A stretch of DNA of 64,000 bases, taken from contig LAKY01000032.1 of assembly GCA_000987045.1 (NCBI GenBank), forward strand, positions 57,109 through 121,108, in the 5' to 3' direction. This DNA is from Clostridiales bacterium PH28_bin88 (GTDB taxonomy: Bacteria > Bacillota > PH28-bin88). Numbering within the stretch: position 1 is the first letter of the stretch; each line of letters opens with the position of its first letter. Below, in pieces: positions 37,671 to 47,219 of the stretch. The position numbers and the translations under genes were made by a program. The notes under the pieces are model-generated. The model was not told where the DNA came from and did no database searches. It was given only the letters and a program-made list of their open reading frames with translations.

Positions 37671-39428
37671 TCATCGGTTCTGGTTATAGCGCTTGAGCTT
37701 GCGGTATAAGGTAGAGCGGCTAATACCCAAATGCCGCGCCGCCTTTTCCTTGGCCCGGGTATCCGTACCAAACCGTTTTAAAGCCTCCTCAATCAGCCTT
37801 CGTTCGGCTTCCTCGATGCCGCGGAATCCTTCCTGGTCCTCCCCCTCGGCAAACCGCTCCGGTAGGTCAGCCAAATCGATAACCGGGCCGGCGGCGATGT
37901 TCATGGTGTATTCCACCATGTTCTCCAGCTCCCGGACGTTACCCGGCCAGGGATACGCCTTGAGCCGCTTGAGTACGTTTGCAGAAAACCCACGGATTTC
38001 TTTTTTTAAAAGGTGGTTGTACTTTTCAATGAAATAGTCTAAATAAACCTCAATATCCTCCGGCCTGTCCCTAAGAGACGGGATCCTTAGGGGAATTACA
38101 TTCAACCGGTAGTATAAGTCCTCTCTAAACTCTCCTCTTTTAACCAACTCCTCAAGATTCCGGTTTGTGGCTGCTATAAACCTGACATTGACACTGATCG
38201 GGCGGGTTCCACCAATCCGGTCCACCTGTCTTTCTTCCAGCACCCGCAGCAGCTTGACCTGCAGATGCAGCGGCATATCACCAATCTCATCCAGGAAGAT
38301 AGTGCCGTTATTCGCCAATTCAAAGCGCCCCGGCTTCCCCCCCTTGCGGGCGCCGGTAAAAGCCCCTTCTTCGTAGCCGAACAACTCGCTTTCCAACAGG
38401 CCTTCGGGGATGGCTCCACAGTTAATGCTGACAAAAGGGCCGCCCCCTCTCGGGCTGTCAAAATGAATGGCGCGGGCAAACAGTTCCTTGCCGGTCCCGC
38501 TTTCACCCAGGATAACTACCGAGGAATCTCCCCGCGCTATTTGCATGGCCCTCAGCTTGATGGCGGTGAGGGCTGAACTGGTGCCATGAATATCAGCAAA
38601 GGTGAACCGCCGTTCCCTACTGATAAAGTTGCGCACCATGTTCGGCACCACCGTTATGTCCCTGAAAGAAATCACCAGGCCGGGTTCCTGCCGGTTGGAA
38701 ATCAGGGGGGTGACGGTCCCGTAAAACTGCAGCGCGCCACCGGTGCCGGTGGCAAACAGTTCTTTTTCTACCGGATACCTGCTGGACAGCGCTTCAAGGA
38801 CCTCCCGGCCCCCGTCGAAAAGCCTTTCGATGGGCTCCCCCACCAGTTGTTGCGGGTCCCGCCTGAGCAAAAGAGCGGCAGAGCGATTAGCGTACATTAC
38901 TTCCCCTTGGCGGCTCAGGTAAAGGATGCCCTCGTTAACCGAATTGACCACCGCCTCTAACTGCTCCATTAGCCCCGAAACCCGCTGGGTCATGGTTGTG
39001 GCGTGAACGGCATGGGCTATCAGGCCCGCCATTTTCTCCAAAAAGGGGAGCAGCTTATGTTCGTTTTCCAACAGGCTTTGCTGCTGCCGATCGGTTAATG
39101 CCACCAGGGCAATATTTGCCACTGCTTGACCATCCAGAATTATAGGGTAACACAGGTCCGCCAGGTCCGGGCACTCCAGCCTCTGCCCGCAATCCTGGCA
39201 CACCGGATCTTCTCGCGGGGTGCGGATAAACACCGGCCGCCCCTGCCGGATCACCAGTGCGCTGCCGGAGTTGGGATCAAACACCATGTGGCGTTTATGC
39301 CGGTAGACCCCGGTTCCCACGCAAAGGCGAAGATGCTCATCGATCATCGCTACTTCCAGTTGTAATACGGCGGAAATAGCCTCGGCCACCTGCTGGGCGA
39401 AATCTTCTATTTGGGCCAGTTTACTCAT
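37671..39428 (-). CDS. Sigma-54-dependent transcriptional regulator (sensor/PAS + AAA+ + Fis HTH)
   Basis: ILGESGTGKELFARAIHFDS, ELFGYEEGAFTGARKGGKPG (GAFTGA), WPGNVRELENMVEY, HLGISRSTLYRKLKRY; PAS-like LEAVVNSVNEGILYLSRQGEVMYANRSA. Confidence 0.94.
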   Translation of the reverse strand: MSKLAQIEDFAQQVAEAISAVLQLEVAMIDEHLRLCVGTGVYRHKRHMVFDPNSGSALVIRQGRPVFIRTPREDPVCQDCGQRLECPDLADLCYPIILDGQAVANIALVALTDRQQQSLLENEHKLLPFLEKMAGLIAHAVHATTMTQRVSGLMEQLEAVVNSVNEGILYLSRQGEVMYANRSAALLLRRDPQQLVGEPIERLFDGGREVLEALSSRYPVEKELFATGTGGALQFYGTVTPLISNRQEPGLVISFRDITVVPNMVRNFISRERRFTFADIHGTSSALTAIKLRAMQIARGDSSVVILGESGTGKELFARAIHFDSPRGGGPFVSINCGAIPEGLLESELFGYEEGAFTGARKGGKPGRFELANNGTIFLDEIGDMPLHLQVKLLRVLEERQVDRIGGTRPISVNVRFIAATNRNLEELVKRGEFREDLYYRLNVIPLRIPSLRDRPEDIEVYLDYFIEKYNHLLKKEIRGFSANVLKRLKAYPWPGNVRELENMVEYTMNIAAGPVIDLADLPERFAEGEDQEGFRGIEEAERRLIEEALKRFGTDTRAKEKAARHLGISRSTLYRKLKRYNQNR

Positions 39429-39633
39429 TTGGACCACCCTTTGTTCCGAACGAGGGTAACCCATACCCGTGTGCATACCGCCCTCGCACCCCATGCAATG
39501 GGTCCGGTTACGTTCCCACTTCTTCTTGATTATAAGTTCTATCTTTTAAAGGTTACTCCTTCCATTTGCTATAGTTTAATCTTAAAGGGCTGGATGAAGG
39601 TTATGCTGGTTTCTTCTTCGGGGTTCATCGGAG

Positions 39634-40992
39634 CTACAGAGCGGAGACCGGGCAGCCCGCCGCTTCCTGCAGGTCCAGCATGGAGCGGCCGGTCAGGTCC
39701 CTTACCTGGCGGTCAAAGGCAATGGCAGGCAGCAGCACCAGGTCAGGTTGGATTACCGGGTGGCGTGCCTGGAACTCTTGGAAGGCCGCCAGGAAATCGC
39801 TGACCACCAGCAGGCCCGCGGCCATAATGGAACCGCCAAAGAATCGGCTGGGGACCGGGTGCAGGAATAATTCCAGCCCTTCATCGCCCAGCGGTTTCAG
39901 AGCCAACCCGAGCACCGTTTCCCCGAGTTGGGAACACAAGAGCAACACCCGCCGGGCCCTGCGCCGGCGGGCTTCCCGCTCTACCAGTGCAGGCAAGCCG
40001 GGGTCCAGGTCGTAGGCCAGCACCAGGCCGGAGGTTTCCCCCGCCCCCTTTTGGATGACGGCTTCTATTTTTTCGCTGCCCCGCTGCACCATCAGCCGGG
40101 GATTGCCCCAGCGCCGTGTCCGGTAGAAAGCGTCAACCCGGGACGTTACCTGTTCCCCCGCCACCTGCAGTATGGTGTCGCCCCGCCTGATGCCTTCCCG
40201 TGCCGCGGGAGAGCCCGGGATTACTCCCTCTATCACCGCAGCCAGGTCTTGCAGGCGCGGGGGTTCCAGTGTAACCGGCACCGGAGTTTCTCCGGCCAGT
40301 TCCCGCACCGCTTGATCCAGTTCTTCCCACAGTTCCGGCGGAAAACGCAATTCCGGCGGCGCCAGCCTGGTAAAACCCGGCATGAACACCCTCACCGTCC
40401 GCGCTCCGTTACGTGCCAGGAATAGCACCGTCTGCCGCAGTTCCTCCCACCCTACCAACCAGGGTATAGCGACCACGCTGCCATGGAAGGCGATGCCTGC
40501 TTCTGCCAGCCGGGTAGGGGCGGCGACAGCCCGGACACCCTCTCGTTCCCCCATCAAGTAGGCGCGGGTCCCTGGATCGGCACTGTTGAGGGAAAGGTTG
40601 ATTTCCAAAGGCTGCAGTTGGGCCAGTTCGGCCGCCAACCGGGCGGTTAACAGGGAGCCGTTGGTAGTCAGTTGAATAGCGGTGGTGGGGAAGCGCTCCC
40701 GCACCTCTTGTAAAATGGGTAACACTTCGGGGTGAGTGAGAGGCTCTCCTTCCATAATGCGGGTGGCAGACTCCCCGATGACAATTTTCCGTTCCCCGTC
40801 CAGGAATTCCATGCTCCGCCGCACCTGCTCCCGGGTTCGGGGCGGCAGGGAATACACCTCTACCTCCGGCGGGTTCTGGCAGTGGCTGCAGAATATACAC
40901 CTGACATTGCACCGGGAGGTAAGGGGAAGGATGTTATAGTCCTGGACAGCCCGCAGCACTATTGTTTCCGGGGCTGGAAGTACCCGCGCCAT
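39634..40992 (-). CDS. Radical SAM protein with internal PDZ domain and DUF512-like C-terminal region
   Basis: ILPLTSRCNVRCIFCSHCQNPPEV (CxxxCxxC), GEPLTHPEVLPIL; PDZ: GVIPGSPAAREGIRRGDTILQVAGEQVTSRVDAFY; C-terminal LLLCSQLGETVLGLALKPLG. Confidence 0.8.
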   Translation of the reverse strand: MARVLPAPETIVLRAVQDYNILPLTSRCNVRCIFCSHCQNPPEVEVYSLPPRTREQVRRSMEFLDGERKIVIGESATRIMEGEPLTHPEVLPILQEVRERFPTTAIQLTTNGSLLTARLAAELAQLQPLEINLSLNSADPGTRAYLMGEREGVRAVAAPTRLAEAGIAFHGSVVAIPWLVGWEELRQTVLFLARNGARTVRVFMPGFTRLAPPELRFPPELWEELDQAVRELAGETPVPVTLEPPRLQDLAAVIEGVIPGSPAAREGIRRGDTILQVAGEQVTSRVDAFYRTRRWGNPRLMVQRGSEKIEAVIQKGAGETSGLVLAYDLDPGLPALVEREARRRRARRVLLLCSQLGETVLGLALKPLGDEGLELFLHPVPSRFFGGSIMAAGLLVVSDFLAAFQEFQARHPVIQPDLVLLPAIAFDRQVRDLTGRSMLDLQEAAGCPVSAL

Positions 40993-41004
40993 TCGCTCAC
41001 TCCT

Positions 41005-41153
41005 AAAAGCGCTGTGAAAAACTTCGCTCCAAGAGGCCGGGGGCAAGACGCAGGAGGCAAGATTGCCAGTTGGAATTGGCTCCCCAATTCCTTCCCTCCG
41101 CTCCTGCTTCTTGCTTCACCTCCTCTCGCCTCCTGTTACTGACAGCGCTTTAT
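41005..41153. repeat. Palindromic intergenic repeat family (AAAGCGCTGTG...CAGCGCTTTAT), copy A
   Basis: Inverted ends AAAAGCGCTGTG/CAGCGCTTTAT, internal stem GGAATTGGctccCCAATTCC, AGGAGGCAAGATTGC shared with 49219-49356. Confidence 0.75.
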
Positions 41154-41413
41154 TTATAATGTATTGCACACGGTGTTACGCTCACGTTATCAACACAGAT
41201 TTCCACAGTCCTATTCCTTCTCCTGTATGGGGCCGCGGGAGATATCCACAAGTTCCACAGCCCTTTTGAAAGGGTGTGCCAAATCGTTTTCCACACTGGA
41301 CAAGTCCCGGATTTCTAAGTTATTAACAGTTTTATCCCCATTATCCACAGCCTTTTCGTCCACAAAACACCTGTTCCAGGGGTCTGAGGTCCTAGGACCG
41401 CATGGGAAGTGAG

Positions 41414-41576
41414 TCACAGCGCTGTAGGAAGGGCTGTCAGAACGAGCATAATTCGGTCGTCAGTCGTCGGGCAGCGGGAGTCAGGAGCACTAGAGAACAG
41501 GAACTATATCCCGCTACCTGCTCCCTGACGACCGACGACTGAGTTGACGCAGCTATGCGAAGTTTATCACAGCACT
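41414..41576. repeat. Related intergenic repeat bounded by CACAGCGCTGT and GCGAAGTTTATCACAGCAC
   Basis: Shares GTGCTGTGATAAACTTCGC (reverse strand) with 41005 and 59648 copies; internal CAGTCGTCGG/CCGACGACTG. Confidence 0.55.
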
Positions 41577-42592
41577 TCCAGCGGTAGGTTCGGGACCGCG
41601 TTCAGATCTAGGGAGGCGTATTCACCCTTCAGGTACTTGAAATACCCGGCACAGGCGATCATGGCGGCGTTGTCGGTACACAGGATTGGTGAGGGATAAC
41701 CTACCGCAAGCCCCTCCTGCCCCGCCCTGGCTGTGAGCAGCCTGCGCAGGGAGTTGTTGGCTGCCACCCCTCCCGCCAGGATAATACGGGGAGCATTTAC
41801 CTGCCGGGCGGCCCGGACTGTCTTCTCCACCAGCACCTCTACTACCGCCTGCTGGAAACCGGCCGCCACGTCGGCAAGGTTCAATTCCTCTCCCGCCTGG
41901 CACGCCCGGTTCAGGAGGTTTAATACCGCCGATTTAAGGCCGCTAAAACTAAAGTCCAGGCTGTCCTCTTCCAGCCATGCCCGTGGAAAATCGATTGCAA
42001 GGGGATTGCCCTCCAGGGCGAGTTTTTCCACCGCGGGACCCCCGGGGTAGCCCAGGCCCATGGCGCGAGCCACCTTGTCAAAGGCCTCGCCGGCGGCGTC
42101 GTCCCGGGTGCGCCCCATCACCCGCATCTCCCCATGCCCGGCCATGTACAAGATGCTGGTATGTCCCCCCGACACCACCAGGCATACCAGCGGTGGAGTA
42201 AGCCCGGGGTCTTCCAGAAAATTGGCGTAGATGTGCCCAACCAGGTGGTGCACTCCCAGCAGGGGCACCCGCAGGGCATAGGCCATCGCCTTGGCGGCAG
42301 ACACCCCTACCAGGAGCGCTCCTACCAGGCCGGGACCATAAGTAACCGCGATGGCATCCAGGTCACCAAAGGTAACCCCCGCTGCATCCATAGCCCGTTG
42401 GATTACCACGGTGATATTTTCCAGGTGTTTGCGGGAAGCGATCTCCGGTACCACCCCCCCAAACTTCTGGTGGGTAGGTACCTGGGAAGAAATAATATTG
42501 GATTTTACCCGGTACCCGTCCGCCACCACCGCGGCGGAGGTCTCGTCACAACTGGTCTCAAGGGCTAAAATAGTACACTTCAATGCTGGCAC
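41567..42592 (-). CDS. tsaD: tRNA N6-threonylcarbamoyladenosine biosynthesis protein TsaD
   Basis: [19 protein letters not shown]...[43 protein letters not shown]...[10 protein letters not shown]. Confidence 0.97.
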   Translation of the reverse strand: MPALKCTILALETSCDETSAAVVADGYRVKSNIISSQVPTHQKFGGVVPEIASRKHLENITVVIQRAMDAAGVTFGDLDAIAVTYGPGLVGALLVGVSAAKAMAYALRVPLLGVHHLVGHIYANFLEDPGLTPPLVCLVVSGGHTSILYMAGHGEMRVMGRTRDDAAGEAFDKVARAMGLGYPGGPAVEKLALEGNPLAIDFPRAWLEEDSLDFSFSGLKSAVLNLLNRACQAGEELNLADVAAGFQQAVVEVLVEKTVRAARQVNAPRIILAGGVAANNSLRRLLTARAGQEGLAVGYPSPILCTDNAAMIACAGYFKYLKGEYASLDLNAVPNLPLEVL

Positions 42593-42904
42593 CTGTATTC
42601 ACCTCGCCCATATTATAACACAACAATGGTGAAAAACACTCCAGGACTCGCGGGCTGTAACCCCCGTGAAGCCCCGGACCAATCTTCTATCGAATGCGCT
42701 AATTCCATCGTTGATGTCAGCGCGTTAGCGGCGTGCTGGTTTGTCTAAGGGAACTGAAGCTAGCGTGAAACAGGCTTGTTGCGCCTGTGCCCGGATTACG
42801 CGGTAAGCCTGTACGCCTGCAGGGGAGGAGTAGAGTCCAAATTCAAGAATAAACGCGGATTTACTTTCTCCTCTGCTGAGGGTACAATTGCCCATATAAC
42901 ATGA

Positions 42905-43035
42905 AACTTAACAGGCGCTGAATTCCTGTTTGGAAGCGGGGGACCCACTTTTTTGGGGGTGAGTCTTACCGGGATGGTAAGTAGGGCCACTCTTTCGGCC
43001 CGAATCCGTCAGCTAACCTCGTAAGCGTGGAAGGA
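42905..43035 (+). ncRNA. ydaO/yuaA (c-di-AMP) riboswitch
   Basis: GGCGCTGAATTCCTGTTTGGAAGCGGGGGACCCACTTTTTTGGGGGTGAGTC...AGTAGGGCCACTCTTTCGGCCCGAATCCGTCAGCTAACCTCGTAAGCGT; upstream of K+ transporter. Confidence 0.92.
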
Positions 43036-43088
43036 GCGGCGAGTATACACCTCCAGTTGCGGTGTATGCTTATTTAAATTCGCCAGTT

Positions 43089-43120
43089 CCAGGCGCGCTA
43101 TCGCCTGGTGTTTTCTTTTT
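43089..43120 (+). terminator. Intrinsic terminator, likely riboswitch expression platform
   Basis: CCAGGCG-cgctat-CGCCTGG followed by TGTTTTCTTTTT immediately before ktrB-like gene. Confidence 0.85.
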
Positions 43121-43127
43121 GTGGGAG

Positions 43128-44465
43128 GTGTTTCCCTTAATTACCAATAGACTTAGTCCGCCGCAGGTGCTGGTGACGGGTTTCGCCCTTACCATTCTCC
43201 TAGGCGCCTTTTTACTTTCCCTGCCGACCGCCACCGTTGACGGCCGGGGGCTACCCGTCATCGACGCCCTTTTTACCGCTACTTCGGCGGTGTGTGTAAC
43301 CGGGTTGGTGGTAGTAGACACCGGCACAACCTTTACCACCTTTGGCCAGGTAGTGATCCTCCTGTTAATCAAGGTTGGCGGCTTGGGTTTCATGACCTTC
43401 GGCACCCTTTTCGCGGTGCTGGCGGGCAGGCGGATCTACTTTCGCGAGAGGCTGATCCTCCAGGAGGCGTTAAACCAGAACTCGGTGGAAGGCATTATCC
43501 GCATGGTACGTTACATCGCCATGGCCACCTTCCTTGTGGAAGGATTGGGGGCGGTGCTGCTGGCCGCCCGCCTGTCCGGAGAAATGGGCTGGAGCAGGGG
43601 CTTCTATATGGGTGTTTTTCACGCCGTATCCGCCTTTAACAACGCCGGATTTGACCTGATGGGCAATTTCACTAGCCTGACGGCCTATACCTCGGACTAT
43701 TTCGTCTCCCTGGTGGTGGCATCGTTGTTTATCCTGGGTGGCCTGGGATTCGCCGTGTCCCTGGATCTGGTGCAGCACCGGCGGTTTTCCGCCCTGTCGC
43801 TGCACAGCAAGGTGGTTCTGACCACCACTGCTGGGCTCCTCGTGGCAGGCGTGTTGCTGGTGTACAGCCTGGAATACGGGAACCCCCAGACCCTGGGGTC
43901 CTTAAACGGCGGCACTAAGTGGCTCGCTTCCTTTTTCCAATCGGCTACCGCGCGTACCGCCGGATTTAATACCATCGATATAGCGAGCTTGAGGGTACCC
44001 ACCCTGTTCATCATCATACTGCTGATGTTCATCGGGGCTTCCCCGGGTTCCACCGGGGGGGGGATCAAGACCACCACCTTCGCCGCCATTGTGCTGATGG
44101 TACGGTGTATTGTCATGGGCGAGGAAAACATTAACGCCTTCCAGCGGCGGGTAGCCGGACAACTGGTGCGAAAGGCCATGACCATCTTCTTTATTTCATT
44201 AACGGTCGTAATCGTCTCGACGCTGGCCCTCACCATCACGGAGGGAACTCCCTTGCTGCCCAGCCTCTTCGAGGCCACCTCGGCCTTCGGCACAGTGGGG
44301 TTATCCATGGGGCTCACCGGCCAGCTAACCCTGGCGGGTAAGATTGTGGTCATTATAACAATGTTTACCGGGCGCCTGGGGCCGCTCACCCTGGCCCTGG
44401 CCCTGGGCAATAATCACCGGAAGACCAACATCAAGTTTCCTGAAGATAAGATCAGTGTTGGATAG
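43128..44465 (+). CDS. KtrB/TrkH-family potassium transporter
   Basis: LFTATSAVCVTGLVVVDTGTTFT, VSAFNNAGFDLMG, SATARTAGFNTIDI, FIGASPGSTGGGIKTTTFA; N-terminus uncertain (ORF track opens at 43062 but the terminator lies inside that extension). Confidence 0.9.
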   Translation: MFPLITNRLSPPQVLVTGFALTILLGAFLLSLPTATVDGRGLPVIDALFTATSAVCVTGLVVVDTGTTFTTFGQVVILLLIKVGGLGFMTFGTLFAVLAGRRIYFRERLILQEALNQNSVEGIIRMVRYIAMATFLVEGLGAVLLAARLSGEMGWSRGFYMGVFHAVSAFNNAGFDLMGNFTSLTAYTSDYFVSLVVASLFILGGLGFAVSLDLVQHRRFSALSLHSKVVLTTTAGLLVAGVLLVYSLEYGNPQTLGSLNGGTKWLASFFQSATARTAGFNTIDIASLRVPTLFIIILLMFIGASPGSTGGGIKTTTFAAIVLMVRCIVMGEENINAFQRRVAGQLVRKAMTIFFISLTVVIVSTLALTITEGTPLLPSLFEATSAFGTVGLSMGLTGQLTLAGKIVVIITMFTGRLGPLTLALALGNNHRKTNIKFPEDKISVG

Positions 44466-44477
44466 GAGTGACCATCC

Positions 44478-45134
44478 TTGAAAAAACAGTTCGCGGTGAT
44501 CGGGCTGGGAAGGTTCGGGGCAAGCGTGGCCAAAACCCTTTACCAGATGGGCCATGACGTACTGGCGGTTGATAATTGTGAGGCCAAGGTGCAGGAGTTA
44601 ACCGGTCGCGTCACCCAGGCTATCCAGGCTGACGCCCATAACGAGGAGGTCCTTAAGTCCCTTGGCATCCGGAACTTCGATACCGTGGTGGTAGCCATCG
44701 GTACGGACATCCAAGCCAATATCCTGGTCACCGTCATGTTGAAGGAACAGGGGGTCAGGTGCATTGTCGCCAAGGCCCAGAACGAACTCCACGGGAAGGT
44801 GCTGGCCAAGGTAGGAGCGGACAAGGTGGTCTACCCCGAAAGGGATATGGGGGTGCGCCTGGCTCATAACCTGGTGTCCACCAACCTCTTGGACCAGATT
44901 CAGCTTTCCCCGGAGTACAGCATTCTAGAGGTGGTGGCCACCCCCCGCATCGGCAACCAGACCCTGGGAAAACTCAACCTGCGGGCCAAGTACGGCATCA
45001 ATGTACTGGCCCTGAAAAATGGGGACCAGGTGACGGTTTCCCCGGGCGCGGACGCTGCCATCCACCCCGACGATATAATGGTCGTGCTGGGGACGAAGAA
45101 GGGCATTGAAAATCTAATGAAGGTTATCCAATAA
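44478..45134 (+). CDS. KtrA/TrkA-family potassium uptake regulator (RCK)
   Basis: QFAVIGLGRFGASVAKTLYQMGHDVLAVDNCEAKVQELTGRVTQAIQADAHNEEVLKSLGIRNFDTVVVAIG. Confidence 0.95.
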   Translation: MKKQFAVIGLGRFGASVAKTLYQMGHDVLAVDNCEAKVQELTGRVTQAIQADAHNEEVLKSLGIRNFDTVVVAIGTDIQANILVTVMLKEQGVRCIVAKAQNELHGKVLAKVGADKVVYPERDMGVRLAHNLVSTNLLDQIQLSPEYSILEVVATPRIGNQTLGKLNLRAKYGINVLALKNGDQVTVSPGADAAIHPDDIMVVLGTKKGIENLMKVIQ

Positions 45135-45145
45135 ATAGCTTTGAG

Positions 45146-45763
45146 GTGAAAAGCATGCACCCGCGGTTGGCCAAATACCTGTTATTGCAAAAAATGAAGT
45201 CCACGGATGCCCTGAGGGATCTTTCCCGCCATAGCTTCCTGTTTGTGGATTGGCACCTGGAAACTCAAAAGTGTCTTGAAAAGATTTTCGGGGAGGGCTC
45301 TGCCGAGGCGGCGGAATTCAAAAAGATCCGTTTCCAGCCCAGGCCTAACCCGGAAAACTCCTACTGCTGCGACAAGAAGGAAGTGGTGCGGGCCTTTCAG
45401 GAGGGGCTGGCAGCGGCCAAGGCAACCCTTGAGTCCGCCGCCGGAAGGGTTGAGCGCTGCCATTCCCCAGGGACGGCCGTTACGAAATACAAGGCCCCGG
45501 GGAAAGAAAACTTTGTGGCCCTGGCCAACTACCCTGATGAAGCAGTGTTACTGGAAATGCTCCTTTGCCGGGCCGACATCGCCAAAGAAACAGGCCAACT
45601 GCCTGAAGAAGAGCGGGAAAGGCTAAATCGCCTGGTCGCCGAAGTATACGACCAGTTGATTTCCGACCGCCCAAACACGACGAGACTGCGAAACTTATCC
45701 CAACAACTCTCGGATTTGCTGGTCAGGCTGCCGGCCGTGATCTCTTCGGTAACAGGTCTTTAA
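45146..45763 (+). CDS. Hypothetical protein co-directional with ktr genes
   Basis: Intact 205-aa ORF 12 bp after the KtrA stop; no family recognised. Confidence 0.6.
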   Translation: MKSMHPRLAKYLLLQKMKSTDALRDLSRHSFLFVDWHLETQKCLEKIFGEGSAEAAEFKKIRFQPRPNPENSYCCDKKEVVRAFQEGLAAAKATLESAAGRVERCHSPGTAVTKYKAPGKENFVALANYPDEAVLLEMLLCRADIAKETGQLPEEERERLNRLVAEVYDQLISDRPNTTRLRNLSQQLSDLLVRLPAVISSVTGL

Positions 45764-45764
45764 A

Positions 45765-47210
45765 TTATTTACGCCACGTTTGTGGTGCGAGCAACACCAA
45801 AACCGTGTACACTTCCAACCTCCCCACCAGCATCAGCACACTGAGGATCACCTTTGCCCCTGCGGGGAGATGGGCAAAGTTGGCCGCGGGTCCTACTGTC
45901 CCCAAGCCCGGCCCTACATTACCCAGAGTTGCCGCCACCGCGGTAAAACCGCTCACCAGGTCCATCCCATACGCCGACATGGCAAGCCATCCTAAAGAGG
46001 AAATACCTGTATAGAGGAAAAAAAACTGGAGGATGCTGATAACTACGTCACTAGGCATTGGTTTCTGGTTGATCAACAGCGGTAATATGGCCCTGGGGTG
46101 GACCATCCGTTTCAACTCCACCACCGACTGCTTTAACAGCACCAGCACCCGCCCAACCTTGATGGCGCCTCCGGTGGACCCGGCACACCCGCCGACAAAC
46201 ATCAGGATAACCAGCAGGGTTTTTACCAGTAGGGGCCACTTGTCGAAATCCGCAGTGGCATACCCGGTAGTAGTTATCATAGAAACTACCTGAAAGGCGG
46301 AAGCCCGCAAGGCAGCTTCAAACCCGCCGGCTACTTGACCGTAAACATAAAAAAGGGTCAATGCCGTCGCACCCAGCACAAGGAAAAGATAGAGCCGGAA
46401 CTCTTCATTTCGCCAAAAACAGGCAAGATTTTTCCCTCTCAGGCACTGGTAATAAAGGGCGAAATTGGCGCCGGCCAGAAACATAAAGACAATAATGATC
46501 CACTGGATCCATGGGCTGGTATAAAAGCCGACGCTGGCATTCCTGGTGGAGTAGCCGCCGGTCGCCATGGTGGTGAAGGTGTGATTCATGGCATCGAATA
46601 GCGACATGCCCGCCACCCACAAGAGCAGCATCTCTGCCAGGCTGATTAGCAGGTATGTGAGCCACAGGATTTTAGCCGTTTCCCGGATACGGGGCTTAAT
46701 CTTTTCCGGTACCGGGCCGGGCGACTCCGCCTTAAACATCTGTACCGCGCCGGCGCCCATTTGAGAAAGGATCGCCACAAACAATACCACGATTCCCATT
46801 CCGCCGAGCCACTGGGTTAGACTGCGCCAAACCAGGGTTGAGCGTGAGACCACTTCGATGTCGGTCAGTACAGTGGACCCGGTGGTGGTGAATCCGGAAA
46901 CGGTTTCAAAAAACGCGTCTATGAAACTATCGAAGGTACCCGTCAAAAGGTAAGGCACCGAGCCAAACAGAGAAGCAACCAACCACCCCAGAGCAACAAT
47001 CGCAAAGCCTTCTCGCGGTCGAACCTCGTCACTACCCGGGACAATGCGAAAGAGGATTATCCCGGACCCCACTGTAGCAAAGGCGGAAAACAGGTACACC
47101 CACAGATCTTGTTCTTTGAAGTAAACAGCCCAGATCGCCGGGAGCAGCATGGAAACACCTACAATCATCAACAACCGGGCGAGTGCTTTGCAAATAGTGT
47201 CGATGCGCAT
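45765..47210 (-). CDS. trkH: TrkH-family potassium transporter
   Basis: [69 protein letters not shown]. Confidence 0.94.
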   Translation of the reverse strand: MRIDTICKALARLLMIVGVSMLLPAIWAVYFKEQDLWVYLFSAFATVGSGIILFRIVPGSDEVRPREGFAIVALGWLVASLFGSVPYLLTGTFDSFIDAFFETVSGFTTTGSTVLTDIEVVSRSTLVWRSLTQWLGGMGIVVLFVAILSQMGAGAVQMFKAESPGPVPEKIKPRIRETAKILWLTYLLISLAEMLLLWVAGMSLFDAMNHTFTTMATGGYSTRNASVGFYTSPWIQWIIIVFMFLAGANFALYYQCLRGKNLACFWRNEEFRLYLFLVLGATALTLFYVYGQVAGGFEAALRASAFQVVSMITTTGYATADFDKWPLLVKTLLVILMFVGGCAGSTGGAIKVGRVLVLLKQSVVELKRMVHPRAILPLLINQKPMPSDVVISILQFFFLYTGISSLGWLAMSAYGMDLVSGFTAVAATLGNVGPGLGTVGPAANFAHLPAGAKVILSVLMLVGRLEVYTVLVLLAPQTWRK

Positions 47211-47219
47211 GGCTACCCC

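Noticed and set aside
41430-41545. Possible small structured ncRNA gene (GTCGTCAGTCGTCGG...CCGACGACTG)
   Set aside because: The inverted repeat fits better as part of the dispersed repeat family; no promoter evidence.
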